DNA from: Neodontobutis hainanensis
Taxonomy: Eukaryota; Chordata; Actinopteri; Gobiiformes; Odontobutidae
Assembly (NCBI GenBank): GCA_024349245.1
Contig: JALDNG010000040.1
Span: forward strand, 1,261,501-1,325,500
DNA: 64,000 nt
Reading direction: 5' to 3'
Within the stretch, counting starts at the first letter, position 1. Each line of letters opens with the position of its first letter. Of this stretch, positions 12,312 through 23,182 are shown piece after piece. Made by a program: the position numbers and the translations under genes. The notes beneath the pieces were generated by a model that saw only the letters and a program-made list of their open reading frames with translations, ran no database searches and was not told where the DNA came from.

Positions 12312-12457
12312 TTTGTCAAATTTCACAAAACATCCATAATTTACACTTCTGTTGGTACAGTTTCAGGTAAACACTTCATAACTAGGAGCGTTTGGCAAAC
12401 ATAGAGAAATGAGGTACTAAACTTTGTGAAACACAAGAAATAGTCTGAAACAAATAC

Positions 12458-13174
12458 TTATCCTTGGCCCAGACTGCCATCAGGCAGGTCATCGTCCTGG
12501 TCTAGAATAAGAAGTTGAATTTGTTCTGCATGAAGGGCTGAAGTGACAGAGCCCTGTATCATCTTGGACATCATGCTACGAAGGCATGGAAGTATACAAG
12601 AGGTGAACACGCAGAACAGTACCATAACTATAAGTACTGGGGTCAAGACTTTGAGAATAATCTGGAACCATGTTCCTGAAGTAAACCAACTGGATAAGTC
12701 AAAATTAAACCAGGTGGAGTCATGACTAGAAGTGAGGAAATCCTTAAGATCAGCAACACGGTCATGGATAAGAGTCCAGTTAGCAGTAGAGTCAGGAATG
12801 TAAGTGCAACAGTGGTCAGGACCAAACTTGGCACAGAGGCCTCCCTCCGAAGCAAAGAGGTAGTCTAAAGCCATCTGATGAGAGACAAGCATAGCTCGCA
12901 TGGCTCGGATCTCAGGATTATCTCTTAGCTGGGTTGTGATATCAGACAGGGCATCAGTAAGGTCCTCAAGGGTCCACCAGACCTCATTGAGTTTGTGGCT
13001 CAGGTAAGCAATACCATACCAGTGGAAAAGAGTCATAGTAATACCTCTTCCATCACTAATAAGGGGGTCACGTTTCTGATTAAAAGCTGTGGACTTGGCT
13101 GGTGGAGTGAAGCTGCGCTTGTTTAGAGTTGGAAGTACTTTTAACCTGGAAGTTAACAATCTTAATCGAGGGAG
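12458..13174 (-). pseudogene. env: Retroviral env, transmembrane (TM) half
   Basis: This follows the surface half in the same frame, after a single TAG. Visible features are basic NKR and NQKR tripeptides (candidate protease sites), a heptad-rich ectodomain, a gamma-type immunosuppressive-like region followed by EGGLCAKFGPDHCC (a C-x7-CC pattern, one residue longer than the usual C-x6-CC), CCTYIPD, and a hydrophobic anchor (LKVLTPVLIVMVLFCVF) with a cysteine-containing cytoplasmic tail. It has no ATG of its own at the head. Within this stretch the frame is open. Confidence 0.85.
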
Positions 13175-14026
13175 CTAACTTTGCAAGGTGACAAATTCCA
13201 CACCATTCCTTGGGAGGTATAGAAGCACTCTTTTTCCACAAACCCAAACGTACTTCTGGGGAGCGGGGAAACCCTGGGTCCCAGGCATAAAGAGATTTAT
13301 CATATTCTGATTAGTTTCGGGGGTAACAGTGTAGTTCAGTTCTGACAGGAAAGCGGACACATTAAGTGTGAATATATTTATCATGAACCCCGTCATATCG
13401 TGTTTAATACCCCAACGGTGGCTTAGGTTTCTACCGGTCACATTCCACGAGGGGATGGGAATTATCTCCTGGGCTTGGGAGTGGCCTAGAAAGTGGGCAC
13501 CAAACTGGCACTCACGGGAAAAAGCGAGGTGAGCTTTCTGAGGCTTTCGTCCCACATGTATTCCACCTGCATTAGTCTGATTGGTAGCATTAGAGAAATT
13601 GATGGGTGTTTGCCAATTGACGGGTTGGAGAAGGTATGAGTCATTACACCAGGTACTAGGAGAACTACTAAAAGTCAAATACTGCCAAGATAGTAGAGCA
13701 CACATAGTTTTGTTAGCAGTAACTGGAATTGGCTCCATTAGAACGGTTGTATCATGAGTGTGTGGTATTAAGGAACACACATAACAATCACCTGTAATGT
13801 TGAGGCTGTTTTTAGAGAAATTCATAAATTTCCACCAAACATTATCTGTAGGTTTATGATTAGAATGATCGTCTCGTGTGGGTCTAGTCACATTAATGGA
13901 TGTGGGTGTGGTGTGTATAGGCCAAATGATAACTACTTGAAGAAGTGTAAACAAAACACAAATAATGGATGATACATTACAACATTGTTGTCGTCCTTTC
14001 AGTCTCAGTCTTTCAGTGGGTGTCAT
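13175..14026 (-). pseudogene. env: Retroviral env, surface (SU) half, ending in an amber stop
   Basis: ATG at 14026 opens a protein with an N-terminal hydrophobic leader (IICVLFTLLQVVII), many N-x-S/T glycosylation sites and a C-terminal part typical of surface subunits. It ends at TAG 13177-13175. The TM half continues in the same frame right after it, so a single nonsense codon splits the gene. 283 residues is short for a gammaretroviral SU, so an internal deletion is possible. Confidence 0.82.
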
Positions 14027-14198
14027 CTTGCCACGAGGTCAACGGTGGGTGCCCAGTATAAACTGTAAGAACACCTGTATTCAACGTGGCGGTGCCCAGT
14101 AGTTTACCTACTGTAAGAACACCGTTGCTGTCTCAGCTTACAAGAGAAGTCCTGCGTCTAGGAGGTCTAGAAGTTCTAGAAGTCCTGAGTCTCGTTGA

Positions 14199-14585
14199 TT
14201 AGTTGATTAGTTGATTTCTCAGCTTACAATGAGATAGATGAACCCAGGAGGAGCGTCCCTCCACCTTCACAGCTGTTGGGTTGGAGAGTAGAACTCTGAA
14301 GGGTCCCTCCCAGCGGGGGCTGTTCCAGCTCTTCCGCTTGATCACTTTGATGAAGACGTAGTCACCTGGTTTAAGGTTCTGTGGGGGAGAAACAGGACCT
14401 TCTGGCAGTTCATTGATTCTTCTACATTGTTTTAGCTCAAATGTCTTTCTCATGTAAGTTATTAAATCACTTGAAGCATCTGGATCATTTTTCACTTTCA
14501 GTTGTAAGTCTGGTAATGTAAATGATCTTCCATATAACATCTCAAAAGGACTCAATGTTTGTCCTTCAGCAGGTAGGATGTGCAT
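14199..14585 (-). pseudogene. pol: pol fragment: integrase C-terminal domain
   Basis: The open stretch carries LSPFEMLYGR, LKPGDYVFIK, WEGPFRVLL, PTAVKVEG and WVHLSHCK. These are the landmarks of the gammaretroviral integrase tail (GPY/F-like module). It ends before env with about 170 bases between. Confidence 0.85.
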
Positions 14586-14880
14586 ATTCAGTTTTACCAG
14601 GTCAACACACTCAGGCCATGGTCTGCCTGTTTCTTTGGTTGCTTTGATTCATTTGTTTTTAATTGTTCCATTTGTCCTTTCAACAAGTCCTGCTCCTTGT
14701 AGATGGAAGGCACAATGTCTCTTTAGGCTTACTTTAAAGTGTTCTCCAATTCTGTCAATCACTTTGTTTACAAAAAAAAATTTTTTAAAGAGTATTAAAT
14801 CCACAACACAAATGTTGTATTTTCTCTGTACCTGGTGGAATCCACCATCCCTCCTGTTGACACATGGCATGGCCCATTTG
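14586..14880 (-). pseudogene. pol: pol fragment: broken integrase core
   Basis: The minus-strand frame shows HCAFHLQGAGLVERTNGTIK, the end of the integrase catalytic core region. Upstream the frame is disturbed by A/T runs (14770-14795) and stops, and it is out of register with the C-terminal domain. Catalytic residues further upstream could not be found. Confidence 0.7.
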
Positions 14881-14899
14881 TCACTTCATTTGAACATTG

Positions 14900-16900
14900 A
14901 TTTTGGGAGCCATGCTTTGTTGCTAAGTTTTTAAATTCATTTACTCAGATTCACCAACATTGTACTCAGCAATATTCAGTAAAGTTAATTTAAAACAATG
15001 CCAAATTTTAGGTTCAAAGAAATTTTACTTAGTGTTCTCCATGAACACCTCTAAAGTTCAACCAAAAATAAAATTCAATTCTGTTCATTGTGTTAGTCTC
15101 TAGTTCACACAATAAGCAATAATTCAAACATTCCAATATTCAAATCAGAGCCTTAAAAAAAAATCCAAACAAAACTTTTTTCTTTTTATAAAAATAAAAA
15201 TCACTTTAAGCGGTAATTAAAACACAGCAAGTACCTTGGCTTATGCTCTTAAACTTAAATTTATCAAATAAACCAATCCTTCAAGATTGTTTTGACAATT
15301 TCAACAGTTTTAACATAGATATGTTTTCAATTCCCAGATTATGAATTTACATTGTAGTTTAAAACTTTATGGTAAAGATGACATTTGTTAGTATCTATTT
15401 AAGTTTTAGGTATTATACCTTTATTAGAAAGTACTATTTCAAAACTGTCTTCATTTTAGTTTTCTAATGACTCAAACAACATTTAGGGTTATTTACTTTG
15501 TCGTCAAGTTTACTAAATAAAAACAATATGGTTGTACCAAAAAATTAAAGCAAATCAAAATGTAGACTATATTCTTTCCACAGACCTGTCAGAAGGTCAA
15601 ACAGTTTTCCTTATTAAGTTTCATAAACTTTATTTAACACATTAGTTCAGTGCAATCTGTTTCTGTCACTGACATTTCTACTTCAGCATTTTTCAACATT
15701 AAAACGTTTTGTTTAACGTACAGGCTCCCACACTTTATGTGGAGCTAAAAACAACAGAAAAAACAAAATCAAAATATTTCTTGTGAATCCAAACAGGGTT
15801 TGTTTTGAATTCATTTTCTCAACGCTTTGTCAGAACCAAGCCAGAGAAATACATAATTGTTCATTTCATTTTCTCTGGTAACATTATTTTCTTTTATATG
15901 TGAGCTAATAGCCCAAATAACTATAATTTTGTATTATCTTTATAAACTTGTTCTGCGCAAATCAACTTTAAAACACATTTTTTACTTCTTCTGATTATAA
16001 AGTTAATATTTTCATTAACTAAGGACCTCTGTTAGTTTTTGTACTAATAGATATATACAATTGTTTCGCAAAATACTTTTCAATACTTTTATTTTGGATC
16101 CAAGGTTTCGGATCTTTTAACTTTTTTAAATCTTTTAATTTCATCTCGGCCGTGTCACACAAACGTAAAACAATATCTGTTTTTTCACAGACTATTACAA
16201 ACTTTTTTCATAATTCAAAAGCACATCTACCTTTTGTAGGTGTGTCTTTATGTGTGTGTTTATGTGTGTCTAAGTACTTCTTTTTTTATCAAACTGACTT
16301 CTCCTTTTTCTAGGAAGCCTAGAAAAAACTGATGAAAACTACCTTTCTTTCTCGTGTTGTTTAAACGGTTACAACTAAATCTTCAAACTTTTCCACACAC
16401 AAAAACATTAAAACTTTGTTCTGGTTTGCATTATTAGACATTAGACATTCAACAATGGCCCATTCATTCAACAAGAATTCAATCACACAACTTTAAATCA
16501 CTAACCCATAAGGTTAGATAAACTTTAAAAAATATATAGATTAAAGCCACTTCACCTTTGTGTATATCTCACCACGTCTCACACACACAGAGTGAATATC
16601 TGGCCCGTACTGTTTAAAAAACACAGTTTAGGACTTACAAAGAAATGCTTTTTTATGCATTTCTACCGTGCACGTCAGTTTCACTCTTTGTATGAGAAAC
16701 AGCAGATTTTGATATCCCGGACAAGACAAAAAATGTTTGAAAACATCTAAAGTAATTTAACAATGTCACATAAAATAAATGGAGGAAAAACAGGTCTGCA
16801 TAGATTCTGCAGACAATAGGTGTATTCTGGTCAAATGCATGGTGCAAGCTTGTATTGAAACTAGATGCAATTTTAGTCCGAAAATGTTCATTAAGGCCTG
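14900..16900 (-). other. AT-rich interior of the retrovirus, no recognisable coding
   Basis: About 2 kb of strongly AT-rich sequence lies between the gag and integrase remnants. I see no reverse transcriptase (YxDD) or protease motif on either strand. It may be replaced or heavily decayed pol sequence. Confidence 0.5.
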
Positions 16901-17210
16901 TTTCATTTCTATCCCGTTAAGGCGACACCCTTTTTGAAGCTAAGTAATGTCCACTATGGTCTGTTCAATGTCTGTGTCTGGTTTGGTCACACTCTGAAAG
17001 TCCAAGGTCTGTGTACTAGCATGGTCCCTGGGACATGGGGGTTAGGGGCCTAAAGCATGGGAAAAGTCTCTACATATCTCTCTCCTGATCTGGTTTGTAC
17101 TACACCAGAGGAGGAGGAGGGTGCCGAAGCCAGTACTGGGGCACAAGGGTGAGGGTCTGGAGTGGTTGCAAATGGGTTAAGACTTGACAGTTTCTGTTAC
17201 TGTAGCTGTT
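16900..17210 (-). pseudogene. gag: Degraded gag segment (proline-rich to capsid start)
   Basis: The minus strand encodes a Pro/Ser-rich stretch (PHPCAPVLASAPSSSSG, then VVQTRSG) and, after stops and frame changes, HRPWTF, like the start of a gammaretroviral capsid. Several stop codons interrupt it. The assignment rests on position and composition, so it is moderate. Confidence 0.45.
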
Positions 17211-17301
17211 TAGTCGGATACAGTTCTGAATCACTATGAAAAACATTATCTAAATCTTGATGTTTTAAGATTAGTCTTAATTCTCCTTACTTCATTTCAT
17301 T

Positions 17302-17442
17302 CTAATTTCCCACTAAACCATACTTATTTTTCCACTTATTCAGGTACTTTACTGATAGAGGGAAATTAGTTTTCATAAATTCTGCGTCCGTAGCGACTTC
17401 ACAGATTTTTGCCCTTACTGTTTTAGAATCTTTTTCTGCCAT
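17302..17442 (-). pseudogene. gag: Truncated gag start (46 codons, then stop)
   Basis: ATG at 17442 is the first good start downstream of the primer binding site. It gives a short matrix-like N-terminus (FPLSVKYLNKWKN) and ends at TAG 17304-17302. Distance from the 5' LTR (about 450 bases) fits a gag leader. Confidence 0.5.
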
Positions 17443-17874
17443 GATGGTTTCGTTGGAGAAAACAGTTTCAGGTTAAATATTCTGTCCTTATGACCACAAA
17501 CCTCTAGGGAATGCTAGTTATAAGTAAAACTTTCGTCACAGAATATTCCTTTAGTTATTCTCCTCTGAAGACCTTTAATGTGAACCTCCTTCACCCACTT
17601 TAATGCTTAATCAAGGGTTGTAAAGCCTTGACCAAGAATTGGTCTGATGAAGTTATTTCACCACTCTCTCACACAATCATATCTCACTGTAACGTTACAT
17701 TCATACGTGGTCTGACCTTTATATGGTTGTCTCCTCTTTCGCCACGTTCGGATGGAGGTTTGTCGCCGTTGAGGATAAGGAGGACCAGCCGGCCACGTGT
17801 AAAAGTGGTCTTTCAGTTGCTCTGGCCAGAGATTTTCAGCTGTCGTCAATTATCCTCGTCGGGACGTCTCTCCA

Positions 17875-17891
17875 TCCGGCTCGAAGGACCA
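17875..17891 (-). other. Primer binding site, complementary to tRNA-Tyr 3' end
   Basis: The plus strand reads tccggctcgaaggacca, which I recognise as the 3' end of eukaryotic tRNA-Tyr including CCA. The minus strand (TGGTCCTTCG...) would therefore be the retroviral primer binding site, five bases from the LTR end at 17897. Position and TGG start both fit. Confidence 0.85.
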
Positions 17892-17896
17892 ATTTC

Positions 17897-18388
17897 TGTC
17901 AAGGAATCAATACACAAAACAGTGTAGAGACAATCAGATTTCTCTAGAGATCAACCTTCAACCAATTGTGAATTAAATAATGTCAGAACCATCCTTAAGT
18001 TTTAACATGCATGGGGAGAACTTTTTATTTGAAACTGTCTTGTTTCATCTCTCTGTAGTGACTGCTCACTACAGAATCTCCGACTGGCCAATTGTTCCCC
18101 CCTGCCTTTTATTGAAACTCACACACATTCTGCCTCCCCCAACCACACAGGGCGGGTTTTGGCAGTTAATTACAAAAACCAGTACACCCCAGGAGCCAAC
18201 CCTAAAGCACATTCTGTTAGAGATGACCCACGACATGACCCTTTCTTTACAGCACTTTCTGGTATTTATTACACTCACACACAACATGACCCTTTCTTAT
18301 CAAAGGCTTGTTGGCCTTTGGTTACAATCTTTTGCCTTGTTTTAGTCATATACTATTTGACAACTTTTCTTACTGAAAAACTCTAACA
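17897..18388 (-). repeat. 5' LTR of the retrovirus
   Basis: 492 bp, the same length as the left LTR and with no difference noticed. It would supply the promoter for the minus-strand element. Its U5 end (complement of 17897) lies five bases from the primer binding site. Confidence 0.92.
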
Positions 18389-18393
18389 CTGGT
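18389..18393. repeat. Right target-site duplication of the retrovirus
   Basis: ctggt directly after the CA end of the right LTR, matching 11804-11808. Confidence 0.85.
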
Positions 18394-18835
18394 CCAGATA
18401 CATTCACGTGACTTTGTGCCTAAATGTCTTGTCTTGGTTTTTAATACACTTTGGTTTTCGGTCATGACTTTATGCTTAATGTAATCATGGCTATTACACT
18501 ACACTACTACTATGCAGTCTTAATTTGTTGCAAACAGGACTTTTACTAAACACTTTACAAATTGTTAAGGAACAACCTAATTTGGTTTTTAGTTTCAAAG
18601 TTGTATGTTCTGCCTTGACCCGTATAAACACTTTATTTCCTGCCAAGACAGGTTCTTAGGGAACTTCCAATCAATGTAAATACTTTTGCAAACACAATGA
18701 ACCTAATACCTGTAATATAATTAGGGTGCGAGCTTCACAAAGTGAACATAGCTGCTTTAATTGAGGCTTTAATGTTTGTTCATTTTAGGTGGACTGTTTC
18801 AGATTGACTCGATGCATTGGCTCCTTCGGTCCACA

Positions 18836-18923
18836 CATCGAGGTTGGGGTTTCCGGTACCTAGTGGAATGGGAGGGGTATGGTCCTGAAGAGCGCTCCTG
18901 GATTCCGCTTTATTGTGGCTTTG
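18836..18923 (+). mobile_element. Ty3/Gypsy chromodomain fragment
   Basis: The plus frame reads HRGWGFRYLVEWEGYGPEE followed by RSWIP, the chromodomain at the integrase C-terminus of chromoviral Gypsy elements. Nothing else of the element is recognisable alongside it. Confidence 0.8.
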
Positions 18924-19365
18924 TGAATAATATTTGAAAGATTGTGTTCATAGAAAAAGTCTTACATCTTGTTTGCTTTTAAACTTTTGTTTAAGAGTAT
19001 TAATAAAATAATATAATAGACTGCACACGACCAAATGGACTATTTCTTTGCACTATGGACACTGACTGCCTCAACCAGCGCTGTAGCTGCTAGTTCAGCA
19101 CAGAAAAAGAGCTTTTGAGTTTTCTGACACTTGACCATGTGTATTTGCACCGACTTTTATCACATTTATAGCTGTATTAACTGTTCTGAATGCACTGGTC
19201 CAGCTACAGTTATTCTTCCTGTAACAGCCTTCATCAGTTTATCCATCTCTCTGTCTGTCAAGCATAAAAAGCAAATAAAAAGAGTAAATGAAACTGAATC
19301 TGGGCGATGCTGAAGTCAAATAATAAAAGGATACTTGTAAACAGATCACAATTTCAGAACAAGAG

Positions 19366-19373
19366 TATATAAG
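19366..19373 (+). promoter_or_regulatory. TATA box of lectin B
   Basis: tatataag with the same downstream leader (gatgtgagtgttcctcag) as the other lectin copies. Confidence 0.75.
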
Positions 19374-19563
19374 ATGTGAGTGTTCCTCAGATCAGCACCT
19401 CAGACTCAAGGTACTCACTCAGACTGAGACTGAAGCAGGTTTGTACTCACTTCTTTTTCACTGCCTAGCTCTGACAGACATTTATTAACATTTGATGCAT
19501 TTTATTCCTAATGTAAGGTTTTCATCGTTGGACGTCTCCATCATCATCATCATCATCATCATC

Positions 19564-21021
19564 ATGAAGTTGCTGGTTTTGTCTCTCTTCGTTTGTGCCG
19601 TAATGGCCCTGACCACAGGTGTGTTCAATGAGTATTTGTGCTAAAACTGTACAGAGCTGTTCTCATGTGCAGGTTTTATCATCTTCTGAGTACATTTAGA
19701 AACTCAATTATATGGTTGTCGTCCAGAGAAATTTACTCTTTGACAAACTTTTCATACGTCATTTAAAGTTCAACAAAGAAATAACACGTTAACACAAACT
19801 GTTATTGTTGTCCACCTAAGCTGATCCTCCTGGTGAACCATCTCAAACCGAACTGAATGACGGTAAGTGATCATCAAATAACGACTTGTGTCAATTAACT
19901 TTCCAATAAATAAAGCCAAAAGGTATGAACCTTTTAATTTTTTTTAAATTGTGCAGATAAAATTGAACTAGAGTCTCTGACTGACACTGAGGCTGAGGCT
20001 GAGGCTGAGGCTGAGGCTGAGGCTGAACTAGAACCTGTCGAAGGTGAGTGTCGTACTTATGGGGCTAACTCGACTGTGGAGACCTAATGTGAAGTTTGTA
20101 GTAAACACAGTCAAAATAATCTGCGTTCATTACAAATACAACCTGAACATTATTAATGAACTTGTATTTGTTTATGGCCTTCTAGATGAAAAGGAGGAAT
20201 CAGGAGAAAAGGGTAAACAGATGTTGTTCTCATCTTTCTGCAGTAAGAAACCTTACAGCTCAACGACTAACTTTTGTTTGTGTTCAGTCAAAAGGTCTTG
20301 CTATCGCTCTGGAAGCTGGTATCGTCATGGTGCGAGTAACTATGTGTTCGTTAACGCTCCCAGGCCTTGGGCTTTGGCTCAGGTAACTTTAGTTCTTTTA
20401 CATTTTAATGAAGAAAGGTTGGTTTATTGACACTAACAATGTGCTGCTCGTTCAGTTGTACTGCCTTTCCTTGGGCGGACACCTTGCTGCCGTTCACAAC
20501 GCTGACGTGAACAGATTTGTGAGAAGAATTGCTCACAGAAGAGCTGCATGGATTGGGATCTCTGATGCACAGCTGGTGTGTTCTTACCTCCTCAATTGTG
20601 CTCTTTATAAGGATAATGTTCTTTTTTAAACATTTTAAAACATTTATTTACCTCTGAAGTAATATTAACATAACCTAAATTAAATTTTTTCCTTCTTACT
20701 CCAAAGATTTGTGTCTTTAAAATAAAAAAGAATGTGCTTTGTTCTATTTTTTAGAACAGGCACTGGCTGTGGATTAACAGTGAACGCTTCGTCTATGCTA
20801 ACTGGTGCCCTGGAGAGCCTAACAACTTTCGTGGACGAGAGGAATGTGTCCTCATCAACTGGACACGTAAATAACCAATGATTGTCTCCTGTGGCAGTGC
20901 TTGAGTTTAGTTATTGCCTCATGATTATTAATACAACATGTTTTTGTCTTTTACAGGTAACGGCTGCTGGAACGATATCAAATGCGGAGATAACTTCCCT
21001 TTTGTCTGTGAAAAAAAGTAG
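19564..21021 (+). CDS. Lectin B: secreted acidic-spacer C-type lectin (200 aa)
   Basis: Coding exons 19564-19618, 19821-19862, 19957-20043, 20186-20212, 20288-20382, 20456-20575, 20755-20866 and 20957-21021 join in phase to 200 residues. After the signal peptide come a short ADPPGEPSQTELND module and an acidic run with five or six Glu-Ala repeats (TEAEAEAEAEAEAELEP). The lectin domain starts KRSCYRSGSWYRHG and is arginine-rich (RFVRRIAHRR). It holds GGHLAAVHN, WIGI, WLWI, EPN (WCPGEPNN) and CWND, then ends FPFVCEKK. EPN with CWND fits a Ca2+-dependent mannose-type site. The start is preceded by eight ATC triplets. Polyadenylation signal ATTAAA 21282. It is nearly identical to lectin C, which faces it. 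Confidence 0.9.
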
Positions 21022-21999
21022 CTCCAAACTCCTGAGCTACAACAGAAGCATAAACTGAAGAGAGCACATCTATGAGGTGTATCTTTGGTTTGTGCTCATC
21101 TGTCAACGCACGACTCTTTAAATCAAATGTTTTTTCTTTTTCCTGCTGCAACATTACTCAAGGAATGAAGTGATCAGTAAAACGGTGGAGAGGGGCTGCT
21201 CTTAAGGCCTTGTGTCTTATAAAAGAGCAGACTGAATGGATTTGGAAAGATGCTTTTACCTTTACTGTTCTGTCAAAAGTGATTAAAACGCTCAAGCATT
21301 CAAACTATGACTCTTAAGTTTCTTCTTCCATTTGAAACAAATGGATCCGAGATTATATTGTATTGTGTTTAATGTGTTTCTTACAATAATTACAAAATTA
21401 GGAAAAAAATTATACCTAAAATTATTTAGTCATTTGGTTCGTGCAATACAGCAGAGTTTATAAACTCCTCATGAACAGTTTTGAACCTTTCTCCCCTTTA
21501 ATGGTATCTTTTATCGTTAGAAATCTTGATTAGCTACCGTTCCATCAAGGTGAAAGTTGTAAGGAGCATACATTTGTGGAATGAGCAACACAGTTAAACA
21601 CGAGGGTAGAGCAGTAATAAGTCTTGGATTAAAGACAGAAGCCAAGAGGAAATATCAGTTTCACATAAACACTATATTATCACTACAACTCTAAAAAAAA
21701 TGTTACTATAGTGCGTCTAAATAATGAAAGTGTAAATACCTGAGCAAAAGAATTAAAAAAGCTCGCTAGTGATTGGCCCAAGTAATTGGTGCAATCGATT
21801 GAAGGGAGAGACTTATTGAAAACAATAATTTTATCAGTGTACCCACTATAAAACATAGAATCAGGCCAGATGCTAAGTTTTAATCATTTTTAACATTTGT
21901 CACAATTTTCCTGATTTGGAAAAGTTACAATCTCTTGCTTTAAAACAGCACTGGTTTAAAAGTCTCTTAATTGACACAATATTTTCACAATAAAAGGGT

Positions 22000-22407
22000 G
22001 CACCGGGGGAACCCATTTGCCCTGATGGGACCTTTGTGAAGGACTACTCACAGGACGCCTGGAAGAACTGGCAGGTTCTGTGTTTAGAAGCTCTGTCTGT
22101 TGAGAACAATGAGGATGTATATCTTTTTGGATTTATGATAGTGGGGTTCCTGCTCATCGGTTTTGGGAACAAGACAGCTGCTTTTAAATCTAGCCAGCCG
22201 CTGTGTGCTAGAATTAAACAGTGCTTCTGTGACTTGAGTGACCGACTGAAGGGTTTACAACAGAGACACGCACAGTCCGAGGAGCTGACTGACACCTCAG
22301 CACAGACTGAGGACGTCCAGAAAAGAGTGGACAACATCGAGAAACTGACCAGTGAGCTGCTACTGTCATGTCCCGACCTCGTGTCTGTTGTGTATGCTTG
22401 TATTTAA
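22000..22407 (+). other. Unrecognised open frame with one membrane segment
   Basis: An open plus-strand stretch, without an ATG at its head (the first usable start-like codon is GTG at 22036), encodes TFVKDYSQDAWKNWQ, a hydrophobic segment (VYLFGFMIVGFLLIGFG) and a polar, heptad-like tail (SDRLKGLQQRHAQSEEL). Just downstream, caataaacccttcattgaac and tctgccttcgtggggtct resemble the R-U5 end of a Gypsy LTR, so it may be the last reading frame of a retroelement. I do not recognise the protein; it could also be a 3' host exon. No function is proposed. Confidence 0.3.
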
Positions 22408-22419
22408 CTTCCTGTGTCT

Positions 22420-22515
22420 TATTGTACTTCTGCCTGTGTTCAATAAACCCTTCATTGAACCATCTGCCTTCGTGGGGTCTGCATCGAGAGTCCTTCTGCC
22501 GTTCCTGAATAGTTT
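22420..22515 (+). repeat. LTR-like fragment with AATAAA
   Basis: ttcaataaacccttcattga followed by ccatctgccttcgtgg is typical of the 3' part of fish Gypsy LTRs. Ends are not defined. Sequence to 23000 holds nothing else I can name. Confidence 0.35.
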
Positions 22516-23001
22516 GGTCCCTGACAGCTACATGGTATTAACAGGGCTGACCATGAAACAGGAAACATCAAGGTTGCTCCACGAAACGGTTGCACGTACT
22601 TGACGCTGAGAACCAGAACTGATTGATTATGATCTGGATATATTACCGAAAATTAAAATATATAAATGACAAATTTCTGTCTCCTTTACCTTTGCCCATG
22701 TCCCTTCCCTCGATTAGAAGTCTAGCCTGCAGCTGGGTCTTATCATATCCTCCTGAGACTTCCCGTACTCAAGAACAAGGCCTCTCAGCTCACACAACCA
22801 GCACTGCCTAAACATCGTCTTAACATCTCACAGACGCCTACCTTCATATCTTATTATCAGCCTTACCAACTGTCTGCCCCTTCCCTAAAAAATAACGTTG
22901 CTATTATCCTGTTTCCTGTTATACTGTCTTTCATGCCTTTAATCTTTCTCAGCAATAAACTCCAAATATCTGCAATATTCCACCATTCCACAAAGGTCCT
23001 G

Positions 23002-23182
23002 TGTGATGTAATTTTTTGGATGTTATGTGTTTTCTTTTTGCGTACTTATTCAGCTATTCATTGATGCATGAGTTTAAATTATGTGCCTTATGGTTTAATA
23101 TTTTTGTATGGTTTATAATCATGAACTTGAGTTGTTGAATCCAAGTGTTTCGAAGGCTGGGTGTTCAGTATCAGACACGACA
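23002..23182 (+). mobile_element. Internally deleted solo LTR, same family as 32690-33239
   Basis: It starts TGTGATGTAATTTTTTGGATG, aligning with TGTAGGGTAATTTTTCATGG of the larger copy, and ends gacacgaca. Flanking cctg at 22998-23001 and 23183-23186 is a 4-bp target duplication. Much of the middle is absent. Confidence 0.7.

Larger units (their letters stand above)
11809..18388 (-). mobile_element. Endogenous retrovirus, 6.58 kb, coding regions broken
   Basis: Two 492-bp LTRs bounded by TG...CA flank the element. The 5-bp host sequence ctggt at 11804-11808 is repeated at 18389-18393, marking a genuine insertion. On the minus strand, in order: 5' LTR (17897-18388), primer binding site, a broken gag start, a long degraded AT-rich interior, integrase remnants, env with a stop between its two halves, polypurine tract and 3' LTR (11809-12300). 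Env and integrase are gammaretrovirus-like. The interior is too short for full gag-pol, and no protease or reverse transcriptase was recognised. The two LTRs show no difference on reading, which indicates a recent insertion of an element that can hardly be autonomous. Confidence 0.93.
18389..19360 (+). repeat. Duplicated unit upstream of lectin B, resuming after the retrovirus
   Basis: It continues the unit cut at 11808 and matches the region upstream of A, D and E, for example the motifs catgactttatgcttaatg and ggtcatgactttatg seen near 4920. It is interrupted around 18810-18930 by a Gypsy chromodomain fragment. Confidence 0.65.
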
